From an uncultured Sphingomonadaceae bacterium (lineage in GTDB: Bacteria; Pseudomonadota; Alphaproteobacteria; Sphingomonadales; Sphingomonadaceae), in NCBI GenBank assembly GCA_947499255.1, contig CANMNF010000001.1:1054001-1118000 (forward strand): a stretch of DNA of 64,000 bases, written 5' to 3'. The position numbers and the translations under genes are program-made. Positions 1 to 8,736 of this stretch are shown here, one piece after another (positions within the stretch are counted from its first letter, which is position 1; each line of letters starts with the position of its first letter). The notes under the pieces were generated by a model that was not told the DNA's origin, made no database searches, and was given only the letters and a program-made list of their open reading frames with translations.

Positions 1-2475
1 CTCCCGATTGTAACGCCGCCCGCCGCATTCCTCGCAGGTGACATAGACATCGGGGAGGAAGTGCATCTCGATCTTGATCAGGCCATCGCCGGTGCACGCC
101 TCGCAGCGGCCCCCTTTGACGTTGAAGGAGAAGCGGCCCGGTTTGTATCCGCGCGCTTTGGCTTCGGGCAGGCCGGCGAACCAATCGCGGATATTGGTGA
201 AGGCGCCGGTATAGGTTGCCGGGTTAGAGCGCGGGGTGCGGCCGATGGGGGATTGGTCGATCTCGATGATCTTGTCGCAATATTCCAGCCCCTCCACCCG
301 GTCATGCGACCCTGCGATAACGCGCGCATTGTTCAGCGTGCGGGCTGCGGCGGCATAAAGCGTGTCGATGGTGAAAGAGGATTTGCCAGAGCCGCTGACC
401 CCGGTAACGCAGGTAAACGTGCCCAGGGGGATGGAGGCGGTCACATCCTTGAGGTTGTTCGCCTTTGCGCCATGCACGGTGAGCTGGTGGCCATTGCCTT
501 TGCGGCGTTCTGGCGGGACGGCGATCTCGCGCCGTCCGGTGAGGTAATCGGCGGTCAGGCTGCGTTTGGCGCGCAGGATCTGTTTGAGCGTGCCTTGCGC
601 CACCACTTCGCCGCCATGCACGCCTGCGCCCGGCCCCAGATCGACGACATGATCGGCGCTGCGAATGGCGTCCTCATCATGCTCCACCACGATCACGGTA
701 TTGCCCAAATCGCGCAGGCGTTTCAACGTTTCGAGCAGGCGATCATTGTCGCGCTGATGCAGGCCGATGCTGGGTTCATCCAGCACATAGAGCACGCCGG
801 AAAGCCCGCTGCCGATCTGGCTGGCAAGGCGAATGCGCTGGCTCTCCCCGCCGCTCAACGTGCCGCTGGTGCGATCAAGGTTGAGGTAATCAAGACCCAC
901 ATTATCGAGGAAGCCGAGCCGTTCGTTGATCTCTTTCAAAATGGCTTTGGCGATCTGGCTTTGTTGATCGGTCAGCTGATCGTCCAGCGCCAGGAACCAG
1001 GCTTTGGCATCGGACACGCTCATGCGCGTAGGGCTGCTGATATGGGTGCCTGCGATTTTCACCGCCAGCGCCTTTTCATTCAGCCGCGCCCCGCCGCAGC
1101 TTTCACACGGTTGTGCGGTCTGGAATTTGGACAGTTCTTCCTGCATCCAAGCGCTGTCGGTTTGCATCAAGCGGCGTTGCAGATTGCCCAGCACACCTTC
1201 GAACGGCTTTTTGACGGTATATTGCTTGCGCCCATCTTTGAAAGTCAGCGCGACCGCTTTGCCGCGCGTACCGTTGAGAATGATGTCCTGATTGTCCGCC
1301 CCCAGATCGCGCCACGGCGTGTTGAGATCAAAGCCATATTGCGCCGCCAGGCTGCCCAGAACCTGCATGTAATACGGGCTTGGCGGGTTGGATTTGGCCC
1401 ACGGCACCACCGCGCCTTTCTTCAGCGTCAATTCTTCATTGGGCACGACCAATTGCGGATCGAACAGCTGCTTTTCACCAATGCCATCACACGTCGCACA
1501 AGCCCCTTGCGGCGCGTTGAAGGAGAACAGCCGCGGTTCAATCTCTTCAATCGTGAAGCCGCTGACGGGGCAGGCAAACTTCTCTGAAAAGACGATGCGG
1601 TTCGGCGGTAGGCCAGCGCCTTTCATTTTGCCGCCGTCACTCCCACTCGCGCGAGGGGGCTGGGGGGTGGGCGAGGAAGGCGTAGCCGCAGGCCCACCCC
1701 CGGCCCCTCCCACAGGCGGGAGGGGAGATTGACCGAGAAGCTGCGCCACAGTCCCATCTGCAAGGTCCACATAGGCCAGCCCGTCCGCCAGTTTCAGCGC
1801 GGTTTCAAACGAATCCGCCAGCCGCGTTTCCAGCCCCGGTTTTACCGCCAGCCGGTCCACCACAACTTCAATGTCATGCTTGAACTTCTTATCGAGCGCA
1901 GGCGCATCTTCGATCCCGTAAAGCTCGCCATCAATGCGCACTCGCGTGAAGCCTGCTTTCTGCCATTCGGCCAGCTCGCGGCGATATTCGCCTTTGCGCC
2001 CCCGCACCACCGGCGCGAGCAGATAGGCGCGCGTACCTTCTGGCAACAGCATCACCCGATCGACCATCTGGCTGACCGTCTGCGCGCTGATCGGCTCCCC
2101 CGTCGCGGGGCTATAAGGCACGCCGACCCGCGCCCATAACAAGCGCATATAGTCATAGATTTCGGTGACCGTGGCAACGGTTGAGCGCGGATTGCGGCTG
2201 GTCGTTTTCTGCTCGATAGAGATCGCAGGCGACAGCCCATCGATATGCTCGACATCGGGCTTTTGCATCATCTCCAGAAACTGCCGCGCATAGGCGGACA
2301 GGCTCTCAACATAGCGCCGCTGCCCCTCGGCATAGATGGTATCAAAAGCGAGCGAAGATTTGCCCGAGCCAGAAAGCCCGGTGATCACGATCAGCGCATC
2401 ACGCGGCAGATCAATATCGACACCCTTGAGATTATGCTCCCGAGCACCGCGAACAGATATTTTCGTTAAAGCCAT
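1..2475 (-). CDS. uvrA: Excinuclease ABC subunit A (UvrA), C-terminus beyond window
   Basis: This is the damage-recognition ATPase of nucleotide excision repair. The frame is open from the ATG at 2475 to the window edge, 825 codons, so about 130-170 C-terminal residues of a normal UvrA are missing only because the window ends. The N-terminal Walker A reads GLSGSGKSS and a second reads GVSGSGKSS. The ABC signature is [11 protein letters not shown], followed by [13 protein letters not shown]. Zinc-binding CxxC pairs are seen as CATC, CESC, CEAC and CEEC. The anomaly is a Pro/Gly-rich insertion of about 35 codons (1629-1733) after [11 protein letters not shown] and before [12 protein letters not shown]. 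It matches a GC-rich palindromic repeat in the DNA. A LexA-type box lies 83 bp upstream. Identification is certain; the effect of the insert is unknown. Confidence 0.97.
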   Translation of the reverse strand, partial: MALTKISVRGAREHNLKGVDIDLPRDALIVITGLSGSGKSSLAFDTIYAEGQRRYVESLSAYARQFLEMMQKPDVEHIDGLSPAISIEQKTTSRNPRSTVATVTEIYDYMRLLWARVGVPYSPATGEPISAQTVSQMVDRVMLLPEGTRAYLLAPVVRGRKGEYRRELAEWQKAGFTRVRIDGELYGIEDAPALDKKFKHDIEVVVDRLAVKPGLETRLADSFETALKLADGLAYVDLADGTVAQLLGQSPLPPVGGAGGGPAATPSSPTPQPPRASGSDGGKMKGAGLPPNRIVFSEKFACPVSGFTIEEIEPRLFSFNAPQGACATCDGIGEKQLFDPQLVVPNEELTLKKGAVVPWAKSNPPSPYYMQVLGSLAAQYGFDLNTPWRDLGADNQDIILNGTRGKAVALTFKDGRKQYTVKKPFEGVLGNLQRRLMQTDSAWMQEELSKFQTAQPCESCGGARLNEKALAVKIAGTHISSPTRMSVSDAKAWFLALDDQLTDQQSQIAKAILKEINERLGFLDNVGLDYLNLDRTSGTLSGGESQRIRLASQIGSGLSGVLYVLDEPSIGLHQRDNDRLLETLKRLRDLGNTVIVVEHDEDAIRSADHVVDLGPGAGVHGGEVVAQGTLKQILRAKRSLTADYLTGRREIAVPPERRKGNGHQLTVHGAKANNLKDVTASIPLGTFTCVTGVSGSGKSSFTIDTLYAAAARTLNNARVIAGSHDRVEGLEYCDKIIEIDQSPIGRTPRSNPATYTGAFTNIRDWFAGLPEAKARGYKPGRFSFNVKGGRCEACTGDGLIKIEMHFLPDVYVTCEECGGRRYNRE
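1629..1733. repeat. GC-rich palindromic element inserted in frame within uvrA
   Basis: The core is a perfect hairpin at 1704-1725: CCCCTCCC, loop ACAGGC, GGGAGGGG. A larger imperfect inverted repeat pairs 1653-1672 (GAGGGGGCTGGGGGGTGGGC) with 1692-1709, needing only two single-base bulges and one wobble. On the uvrA strand it is read without a stop and yields a Pro/Gly/Ala/Ser-rich stretch ([12 protein letters not shown] and following). Boundaries are approximate. It was judged an insertion because the flanks match ordinary UvrA sequence that is normally nearly contiguous. In-frame palindromic insertions of this kind are known in Rickettsia (RPE elements); relation to those is not implied. 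Confidence 0.75.
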
Positions 2476-2557
2476 GCGCGCTCACTTGGGGACTTGGCGA
2501 AGCAGAGTCCAGAGGGGCCGAAGGTGGTGCTTCGGCGCAGGTTACGGGGAACGCTGT

Positions 2558-2572
2558 GTTCCGTATTTGTTC
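2558..2572. promoter_or_regulatory. Candidate LexA (SOS) box upstream of uvrA
   Basis: The sequence GTTC CGTATTT GTTC fits exactly the GTTC-N7-GTTC direct repeat used by alphaproteobacterial LexA. It lies 83 bp before the uvrA start, a common LexA target. It is also about 110 bp before the divergent methyltransferase gene, so it could touch both promoters. An overlapping palindrome GAAC GCTGT GTTC begins at 2549. The site is inferred from the motif alone. Confidence 0.6.
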
Positions 2573-2680
2573 GGATTGGTCAAGGGGAGCTGTTGATCTG
2601 TCCTGATACACCTGTTGCTTTCTGCTTCGTAAAGGACTCTTGATGAGGTGAGACAATCTTACATCCCTAGCGAGCGCATC

Positions 2681-5071
2681 ATGACCCTGACCCAAGATCT
2701 CAAAACGGCCCGCACCGAGGAAGATGTTAAAGACGCATATATCAAAGCGCTTGGATTACAGAGCGTCTTCAAGGGCCTCGTCGATATCCAAACTCCGGAA
2801 ATCTGGTTCGAGGCGAAGGAGTCTTCCACACCGCCGCTGCTAATGTTTGCACAATTGCTGGTATATGTGCGCGCGGCACGTAAGCGCGGCGAGGCAATTC
2901 CGGGTTTCTTGAGTGTTATTGACCGCGAAAAAGCCGCACTTATGGCAACTAAACACGCCCTGCCTATTCTAGAAGATAAATCGATCACATGGCCCAAATC
3001 CGGCTCGGCTGCAGATAAGAAGCTGGCTGCAGCAATCGCACCTTATGTCGAAAGCCATTTCGTCCTGTATGAAATTGAAAATTACGAGAAAGAATTCATC
3101 AAGGCGACCAAGGATGCGATCAAAGAAGGTCGCATAATTCGCACCCAAATCACGCCCGACAATTTGCGGCAGGTGTTTGACCGCTGGGTCGAGATGGTTG
3201 GCGTCGAACTTGGCGTGACGAGCGAGGCCGATTACGCCGTCCTATTCTTTGCCGATATTATGCACGATGGCGAGAACGCGGCGATGACCAACCTTCCTGC
3301 GCGCCTGCTGTATGATGGCGAAAAGCCGGTCTTCCTGCTCCACGGTGAAACCTACGATCTTGCAAGCAGGAGCGGCTATTATAATTTCTGGAAAATCTAT
3401 CACCGCCCGCCGGAAAAGGAATATCGCCACTATTTGCTTGAACGGCGCGACAGCCTGCTGCCGATGGACGATCAGAAATTCAAAGGCGCGTATTACACCC
3501 CGCTGCACATCGTCGATAAAGCCTATGATCAGCTGGCCGCCACTTTGGGCGAGAACTGGCAGAGCAAATATATCGTGTGGGATATGTGCGCGGGGGTCGG
3601 CAATCTTGAGGCGAAGCACTCCAATCTGCGCAATGTCTATATGTCCACGCTGGACAGCGAAGACGTGACGATCATGCGCTCCAACCCCGCCTTCGCCGGT
3701 GCAGAGATTTTCCAGTACGATTTCCTGAACGACGACATCACCGATTTTGGCGAGATTGATTATTCGATCACGGACAAGGTGCCGCAAAGCTTGCGCGATG
3801 CGATAGAAGCGAGACGCGAGGGGAAGAAGGGCGCTAAGCCGATATTGGTGCTGATCAATCCGCCTTATGCGGAAACGGGCGCAGGGATCGGACAAGGCGA
3901 CAAGAACAAAAAAGGTGTCGAAAGAACGCGGGTCAACAACCTCATGAAAGAACGGGCGCTAGGTTATGCAAGCAAGGAGCTTTTCGTCCAGTTTCTCGTG
4001 CGTATCGAGGCAGAACTGCCCAGAGCAAAATTAGCGATGTTCAGCAAGCTGAAGTACGTCAACGCGCCGAATTTTTCTAAATTTCGTGCGGATTGGTTTT
4101 CGTGTTTTTTGGATGGCTTCGTTGTGCCCAGCAAAGCATTTGAAGGACTACGAGGCGACTTTCCCATAGGATTTTTAATCTGGGATCAGAAATCCACCGA
4201 ACCTATCAGCACTGTTGAAGTGGACGTGCTTGATGCAGCGGGCGAAATGATTGGCGAAAAGACTTACGTTGCCCGTCAAAACAACGAACTGCTTAACAAC
4301 TGGATCAACCGCCCGATAGCTAAGGGTCCGTCCGCGCTACCTCTTTCGAACGCGTTGAAGGTGTCAAAAAATCCAAGGCCTAAGCGCCAGTTCGAGGGAT
4401 CGAAAGGTTATCTCTACGCCAGCAATAACGACCTGCAACACGCAGCAATCGAGACGCTCATAACGTCATCGATTTACACAGGCGGAAATGGTGGTGGTCT
4501 TTACCTGACCGAAGAAAACCTGCGGCAAGCCGCCATCGTCTTTTCTGTTCGCCGCCTGATCAAGCCCACATGGCTCAACGACCGCGACCAGTTCCTGCAA
4601 CCAAGCGAGCCACTGACCGACGAATTCAAATCCGACTGCCTCGTCTGGATGCTGTTCAATGGCAGCAATCTAACCGCAGGGGCCGATGGGCTTGAATGGA
4701 ATGATCGCACATGGTCGCTAACCAACCACTTCATCCCGTTCACTGAAAGCCAAGTCGACGCGAACGCCCGGTTTGAAAGCGATTTTATGGTGCGATACAT
4801 GCAAGGGATGACGTTCTCGTTAGAGGCGCAGGCCGTGCTTGATGAAGGGCGCAAGCTGTGGACCCAATACCACAACACCAGCTTTCCCAAACGTATTCGC
4901 GAAGACCTGAAACTAAACCGCGCCGATGCTGGATGGTATCAAATCCGCCGCGCGCTCGAAGCCTATAGCGACACCGAGCTAACCGACTTCGACCCGTTCA
5001 AGGTGGCCTACGCCGCGCTGTCCGACAAACTGCGCCCGATGGTGTTCGAACTCGGTTTTCTTCCGGAGTGA
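2681..5071 (+). CDS. Large solitary N6-adenine DNA methyltransferase, possible type IIG enzyme
   Basis: A protein of about 796 residues with the class I methyltransferase signatures: motif X-like GAYYTPLHIVDKAYDQL, motif I DMCAGVGNLE (SAM binding) and motif IV NPPYAE (catalytic, typical of N6-adenine enzymes). The N-terminal 130 residues contain VDIQTPEIWFEAK, an arrangement D...ExK that resembles a PD-(D/E)XK nuclease core. Together this resembles a single-chain type IIG restriction-modification enzyme, but nuclease activity is inferred. No separate restriction or specificity gene is adjacent. Part of the gene (about 4020-4200) is AT-rich relative to its neighbours, suggesting acquisition. 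The ATG at 2681 was chosen; an in-frame GTG at 2648 with AAAGGA upstream would add 11 residues. Confidence 0.85.
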   Translation: MTLTQDLKTARTEEDVKDAYIKALGLQSVFKGLVDIQTPEIWFEAKESSTPPLLMFAQLLVYVRAARKRGEAIPGFLSVIDREKAALMATKHALPILEDKSITWPKSGSAADKKLAAAIAPYVESHFVLYEIENYEKEFIKATKDAIKEGRIIRTQITPDNLRQVFDRWVEMVGVELGVTSEADYAVLFFADIMHDGENAAMTNLPARLLYDGEKPVFLLHGETYDLASRSGYYNFWKIYHRPPEKEYRHYLLERRDSLLPMDDQKFKGAYYTPLHIVDKAYDQLAATLGENWQSKYIVWDMCAGVGNLEAKHSNLRNVYMSTLDSEDVTIMRSNPAFAGAEIFQYDFLNDDITDFGEIDYSITDKVPQSLRDAIEARREGKKGAKPILVLINPPYAETGAGIGQGDKNKKGVERTRVNNLMKERALGYASKELFVQFLVRIEAELPRAKLAMFSKLKYVNAPNFSKFRADWFSCFLDGFVVPSKAFEGLRGDFPIGFLIWDQKSTEPISTVEVDVLDAAGEMIGEKTYVARQNNELLNNWINRPIAKGPSALPLSNALKVSKNPRPKRQFEGSKGYLYASNNDLQHAAIETLITSSIYTGGNGGGLYLTEENLRQAAIVFSVRRLIKPTWLNDRDQFLQPSEPLTDEFKSDCLVWMLFNGSNLTAGADGLEWNDRTWSLTNHFIPFTESQVDANARFESDFMVRYMQGMTFSLEAQAVLDEGRKLWTQYHNTSFPKRIREDLKLNRADAGWYQIRRALEAYSDTELTDFDPFKVAYAALSDKLRPMVFELGFLPE

Positions 5072-5210
5072 AGCTTAGCATTTCCACCCCAACCCCGCCA
5101 CCTGTGCCTCACCTGCGATGAAGTGTGGATAGATCACCCCGGTCCGTCCGTTGAATAGGTGAACGTACAATTTTCGGGCAGACGCTTTAGCAATATACAC
5201 TGGTAACGGC

Positions 5211-5231
5211 TCCTGTTCGAACAAAACAGGA
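5211..5231. promoter_or_regulatory. Inverted repeat overlapping the ribosome binding site of the lysozyme gene
   Basis: TCCTGTT (5211-5217) and AACAGGA (5225-5231) form a perfect 7-bp inverted repeat with spacer CGAACAA. The right arm contains AGGA, the likely ribosome binding site 5-6 nt before the ATG at 5237. It could be a repressor operator or an RNA hairpin hiding the binding site. It does not match the LexA consensus. Confidence 0.45.
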
Positions 5232-5236
5232 CAATA

Positions 5237-6139
5237 ATGACCTATCCAGATACCACTATAGATATACCTTCACCCCGGCCTTTGGCGGAAGCGGAAGGAT
5301 GTTCGCATCCCCCTGCCGCTCCGTTCGCAAATGGCACCATTCCAGCGCAAAAACTGCAACCTGCACTGCGCAGGCGTCGCCGTGAAAGAGTGCGGCAATT
5401 TGTGCGCCGGTTGCGTGCAGGCCAATCGCGCGCAGGCCAGTTGAACAAGGCGGCGCAGCAGCACAAGCCGCTGACCCCGCGAAGGCGTCGTAAACGCAAA
5501 GCTGCGCTGGCATTTTCGGTCGCCGCTATGGGTCTGTCGTCTACAGCTGCGCCCATTCTTTCCCAAGCGTCGCCTGTCTCAATCAGCGCGCCTTTGGCCG
5601 TTGATGCAACGATAGAGCGGATGCATGCAGGCGCTCTTGAAGTAAGCGATACGATGAAAGAAGCGCTGGCCGAGGAAGAGGGCGTACGCTTGACGGTGTA
5701 CCGCGATGTTGCAGGCTATCCCACAGTAGGGGTTGGCCATCTGGTACAACCCGCTGACAATTTGCGCGTGGGCGATCAGATTTCGTATGACCGCGCGATA
5801 GCCTTTATGGATAAGGATCTGACCACCGCAGAAAATGCGGTACGTGATCTGGTGGGCGATTTGCCGCTATATCAGCATGAATTTGATGCTTTGGTCGATT
5901 TGGTTTTCAATGTGGGCGAAGGCAATGTGTCTGAACGCGAAAGCCCGCTGCTTAATCGTGCAATCGCGGATAGAGATTATGATGCGATAGCCAGCCAGCT
6001 TGAATATCACACCGCTGGTGGAGCGTTGGCGCGCGGTCTGATGTACCGCAGTGAACGGCGTGAGGCGATTTTTGCCGAAGCCAGCTATGAAGATCCGCGA
6101 CCTGCTAATCTGCGTTTGGCCGAAGTGGGCCGCGCCTGA
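5237..6139 (+). CDS. Phage-type lysozyme (glycoside hydrolase family 24) with long basic N-terminus
   Basis: A 300-residue muramidase. The T4-lysozyme triad is in register: E148, D157 and T163 within EGVRLTVYRDVAGYPTVGVGH, followed by a normal GH24 core (VFNVGEG, ARGLMYRSERREAIF). Before the catalytic domain lies an unusual extension of about 140 residues. It has two arginine clusters (around 45-60 and 81-89) and one hydrophobic stretch (89-108) that could be a signal-anchor. No holin, spanin or other phage gene is adjacent, so it is more likely a chromosomal wall-remodelling enzyme or domesticated endolysin than part of a prophage. An inverted repeat lies on its ribosome binding site. Confidence 0.88.
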   Translation: MTYPDTTIDIPSPRPLAEAEGCSHPPAAPFANGTIPAQKLQPALRRRRRERVRQFVRRLRAGQSRAGQLNKAAQQHKPLTPRRRRKRKAALAFSVAAMGLSSTAAPILSQASPVSISAPLAVDATIERMHAGALEVSDTMKEALAEEEGVRLTVYRDVAGYPTVGVGHLVQPADNLRVGDQISYDRAIAFMDKDLTTAENAVRDLVGDLPLYQHEFDALVDLVFNVGEGNVSERESPLLNRAIADRDYDAIASQLEYHTAGGALARGLMYRSERREAIFAEASYEDPRPANLRLAEVGRA

Positions 6140-6209
6140 TACCAATGTGGCCGGGGCGGATTTTCGCTGACACTTGCGATATGCGGTCCGCCACGGCAAA
6201 GCGGCGGCC

Positions 6210-6755
6210 ATGATTATCGCCTTCAACAAACCGTTTGGCGTACTTTCGCAATTCTCGGGCGGTAAGGACCGGTCACCGCATCCAACGCTTTCGGGCTTTG
6301 GATTGCCGGGGAAGGTTTATCCCGCAGGCAGGCTTGATCGCGATAGCGAGGGTTTGCTGCTGTTAACCGATGATGGCCGCCTGCAATCACGTATTGCGGA
6401 GCCGCGACATAAGATGCGCAAAACCTATTTGGCGCAAGTCGAAGGAGTGCCCGACGAAACGGCGCTCCTCGCTTTGCGCGAAGGTGTCGCGCTTAAAGAC
6501 GGGCTGACCCGCCCTGCCCAAGCTGCCGCAATTGCCGAACCGCAACTTTGGGACCGCGACCCGCCGATCCGGTATCGCAAATCTGTTGCCGATAGCTGGA
6601 TCAGCCTTGCCATCACCGAAGGGCGCAATCGGCAGGTCCGGCGAATGACCGCCGCGACCGGATATCCAACCTTGCGGCTGGTACGCTGGCAAGTGGGCGA
6701 TTGGACCGTGGAGGGATTAGCGCCGGGCGAGTGGCGCGAGGTGCCCTTATCGTGA
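6210..6755 (+). CDS. rluE: 23S rRNA pseudouridine synthase, RluE type (RsuA family)
   Basis: A 181-residue RsuA-family pseudouridine synthase without an S4 domain, the architecture of RluE, which modifies U2457 in 23S rRNA. The catalytic aspartate lies in GRLDRDSEGLLLLTDDGRL. Downstream are KTYLAQVEG and the conserved EGRNRQVRRM block near the C-terminus. The ATG at 6210 was chosen because family members begin at the short FNKPFGVLSQF strand; the open frame extends a few codons upstream without a supporting signal. Its stop codon overlaps the thpR start, indicating translational coupling. Confidence 0.9.
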   Translation: MIIAFNKPFGVLSQFSGGKDRSPHPTLSGFGLPGKVYPAGRLDRDSEGLLLLTDDGRLQSRIAEPRHKMRKTYLAQVEGVPDETALLALREGVALKDGLTRPAQAAAIAEPQLWDRDPPIRYRKSVADSWISLAITEGRNRQVRRMTAATGYPTLRLVRWQVGDWTVEGLAPGEWREVPLS

Positions 6756-7291
6756 GCGCGCGTTTGTTTGTCGCGCTGGGCCTGCCTGAAAAGGTGAGCG
6801 ACCCGCTGCTCGATCTGATGGAAGGGGTGGATGGCGCGCGCTGGCAGGATGCAGACAATCTGCATGTGACATTGCGCTATATTGGCGCAGTGGACGGACG
6901 CGTTGCAGATGATGTGCATTTGGCGTTGAGCCAGGTGCGCGCGCCACCTTTTCCTTTGAAAATTCGCGGCGTTGGGCATTTTGAACGCAAACGTCTTGGC
7001 AAAGCGTTATGGGCGGATTTTGCGCCCTCGCCGCCATTGGAAGCTTTGCAGCATAGTGTGGAAATGGCGGTGCGCCGCGCCGGAATGGAAGCAGAAACGC
7101 GCAAATTTATGCCACATATCACCCTTGCGCGCCTCAACCGGTCAACGGGCGATTTTAGCAATTGGCTAACGCGTCATGGCGCATTGGCATTGCCGCCCTG
7201 GGAGGTGCGCACGATGGCGCTGTATCAAAGCCATCTCACACAATACGGCGCACATTATGAGGTGTTGGAAACCTATCCTTTGCAGCCTTGA
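6752..7291 (+). CDS. thpR: RNA 2',3'-cyclic phosphodiesterase (2'-5' RNA ligase family)
   Basis: A 179-residue two-histidine phosphodiesterase. Two HxTL motifs are present, HVTL in the N-terminal half and HITL in the second half, the paired catalytic histidines of the LigT/ThpR fold. The GTG start at 6752 overlaps the rluE stop (GTGA). That start places SARLFVALGLP at the N-terminus as in the family. Its position behind rluE suggests a small RNA-processing operon. The physiological substrate of bacterial ThpR is not settled. Confidence 0.9.
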   Translation: MSARLFVALGLPEKVSDPLLDLMEGVDGARWQDADNLHVTLRYIGAVDGRVADDVHLALSQVRAPPFPLKIRGVGHFERKRLGKALWADFAPSPPLEALQHSVEMAVRRAGMEAETRKFMPHITLARLNRSTGDFSNWLTRHGALALPPWEVRTMALYQSHLTQYGAHYEVLETYPLQP

Positions 7292-7317
7292 AGAAGCAGG
7301 CCACATCGTGCCACCCG

Positions 7318-7632
7318 CTATTTCCAGGCAATACCGCCAAGCCAGTCTCCCGCGACGGCCAGAAACGGCTCTATCTCAATCGATTCCCAGATATCGGCGC
7401 CAAAATACGGATCCTGCGCCAAGAGATTCCGCGCATCATCGACGCTATCGGCTTTTACGATCATCAACGAACCCACCGTAAGATCGCCATCTTTCAGCGG
7501 TCCAATCGCGAAAAAGCGATCCACATGCGCTTCGATATGCGCAAGATGTACCGGGCGCAGCGCATCGCGTTTGGCGTTGCTGCCCTGCCCATCACGGCAC
7601 CAACACGCATACGCCAATTGGGGACCGGACAT
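7318..7632 (-). CDS. YciI-like (YCII-domain) protein
   Basis: A 104-residue protein of the YCII/DGPF-like fold. It has the typical RPVHLAHIE segment, a central DGDLTVGSLMIV strand and AQDPYFGADIWESIEIEPF. Family members are small dimeric alpha-beta barrels; some have dechlorinase- or lactonase-like roles, most are uncharacterised. It stands alone and converges with thpR. Function cannot be assigned. Confidence 0.8.
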   Translation of the reverse strand: MSGPQLAYACWCRDGQGSNAKRDALRPVHLAHIEAHVDRFFAIGPLKDGDLTVGSLMIVKADSVDDARNLLAQDPYFGADIWESIEIEPFLAVAGDWLGGIAWK

Positions 7633-7768
7633 TTTACGTCTCCTTCGGGTAAAACTTGCAACAGATGAGTGGGTTGTATGGGGAGGCGGCGCGCTTTGAT
7701 AGCCCCGCGATCACAAAAACGGCGTGCGAAAGGCTTAACCAGCTTTGCAAAGTTCACCCCGGTTGCGA

Positions 7769-8524
7769 TCAGTCCCCAAAATCAGGTTTGCGCTTGTCCA
7801 CAAAGGCTGCGGTGCCTTCGGCAAAATCGGGCAGAGTGAAGGCGCGCGCAAACATCTGCGCGGTTTCATCATCCTCTGCCACCTGCCCATCGAGCACTTT
7901 GCGTACCATGCGTTTGTTTTCACGGATAGCATGGGGGCTTGCCACCAGCAGCGCTGCGATCATCGGATCAGGATCGGTTGCGATCAGTTCAATCAAACCG
8001 ATGCTCAGCGCCTCATCACAATCCAGCAGGCTGCCAGTAAACAACATGCGCCGCGCCTGCCCCGGCCCCACCAGATCGACCAGCAGCTTCACATCATGCA
8101 ACGGATACACAAGGCCAAGCTTTGCCGGCGTGATGCCAAAGCGTGCACGCTGTGTACCAATGCGCATATCACAAGCCAGCGCCAGGCCGCAGCCAGCGCC
8201 AATGCAATCCCCTTCGACAAAGGCCAGCGTGGGCATGCTCAACCGCGCAAGTTTGTGTTGCACAGCGTTGATCGCGTTCTGATTGGCCGCGCGCCAATCC
8301 GCGTCATCTTTATTGGCCAGCAATTCGCGAATATCTGCGCCCGCGCTAAACGCGCCGCCTTGCGCTGAACGCAGGATCAATACGCGCGCTTTGGAATTGG
8401 CCTGCGCCTCATCCAGCAAAGCGGGCATGGCTTGCCACATTGCCATATTCATGGCGTTGCGTTTGTCGGCCCGGTCGATCAGCAAATGAGCTTCCTGACC
8501 GCGATATTCCAGATGTATCGTCAT
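7769..8524 (-). CDS. Crotonase (enoyl-CoA hydratase/isomerase) family protein lacking both hydratase glutamates
   Basis: A 251-residue crotonase. The first oxyanion-hole segment is GGAFSAGADIREL and the second region is GDCIGAGCGLALACDMRIG. In a true hydratase the second segment reads GGGCELA and is followed by FGQPE; here the glutamates are replaced (GAGCGLA, FGITPAKLG). A simple enoyl-CoA hydratase activity is therefore unlikely. An isomerase, decarboxylase, hydrolase or retro-aldol role is possible. The ATG at 8524 is fixed by an AGGAGGAT ribosome binding site. It is the last gene of the minus arm of the catabolic block. Confidence 0.88.
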   Translation of the reverse strand: MTIHLEYRGQEAHLLIDRADKRNAMNMAMWQAMPALLDEAQANSKARVLILRSAQGGAFSAGADIRELLANKDDADWRAANQNAINAVQHKLARLSMPTLAFVEGDCIGAGCGLALACDMRIGTQRARFGITPAKLGLVYPLHDVKLLVDLVGPGQARRMLFTGSLLDCDEALSIGLIELIATDPDPMIAALLVASPHAIRENKRMVRKVLDGQVAEDDETAQMFARAFTLPDFAEGTAAFVDKRKPDFGD

Positions 8525-8736
8525 CGCGGCGCATCCTCCTGTTACGATGCTTTGGCAAAGGTGCGCAGTCGAGCTGACCTGTGTCCAGACGAACTTTCGC
8601 CTAAATCCACCAACCGGCTTTTGCATGTCTTTACCACAAGGCGCATTTAAAGCGTTGCGCGCTTTATCGATCCACGCGCCCGCTGTACCGCTTTTGCTCA
8701 ATTACCATCCAAAGCGCAGCGGGCCATCCTTTGCGC

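Noticed and set aside
61-1587. 508-codon plus-strand frame opposite uvrA
   Set aside because: Antisense shadow: uvrA on the minus strand is unambiguous and the plus-strand translation has no recognisable domain.
5211-5231. LexA box before the lysozyme gene
   Set aside because: The palindrome TCCTGTT/AACAGGA lacks the GTTC-N7-GTTC or GAAC-N7-GAAC spacing.
5237-6139. Prophage remnant suggested by the lysozyme gene
   Set aside because: No integrase, terminase, structural or holin genes are near, and both neighbours are ordinary chromosomal genes.
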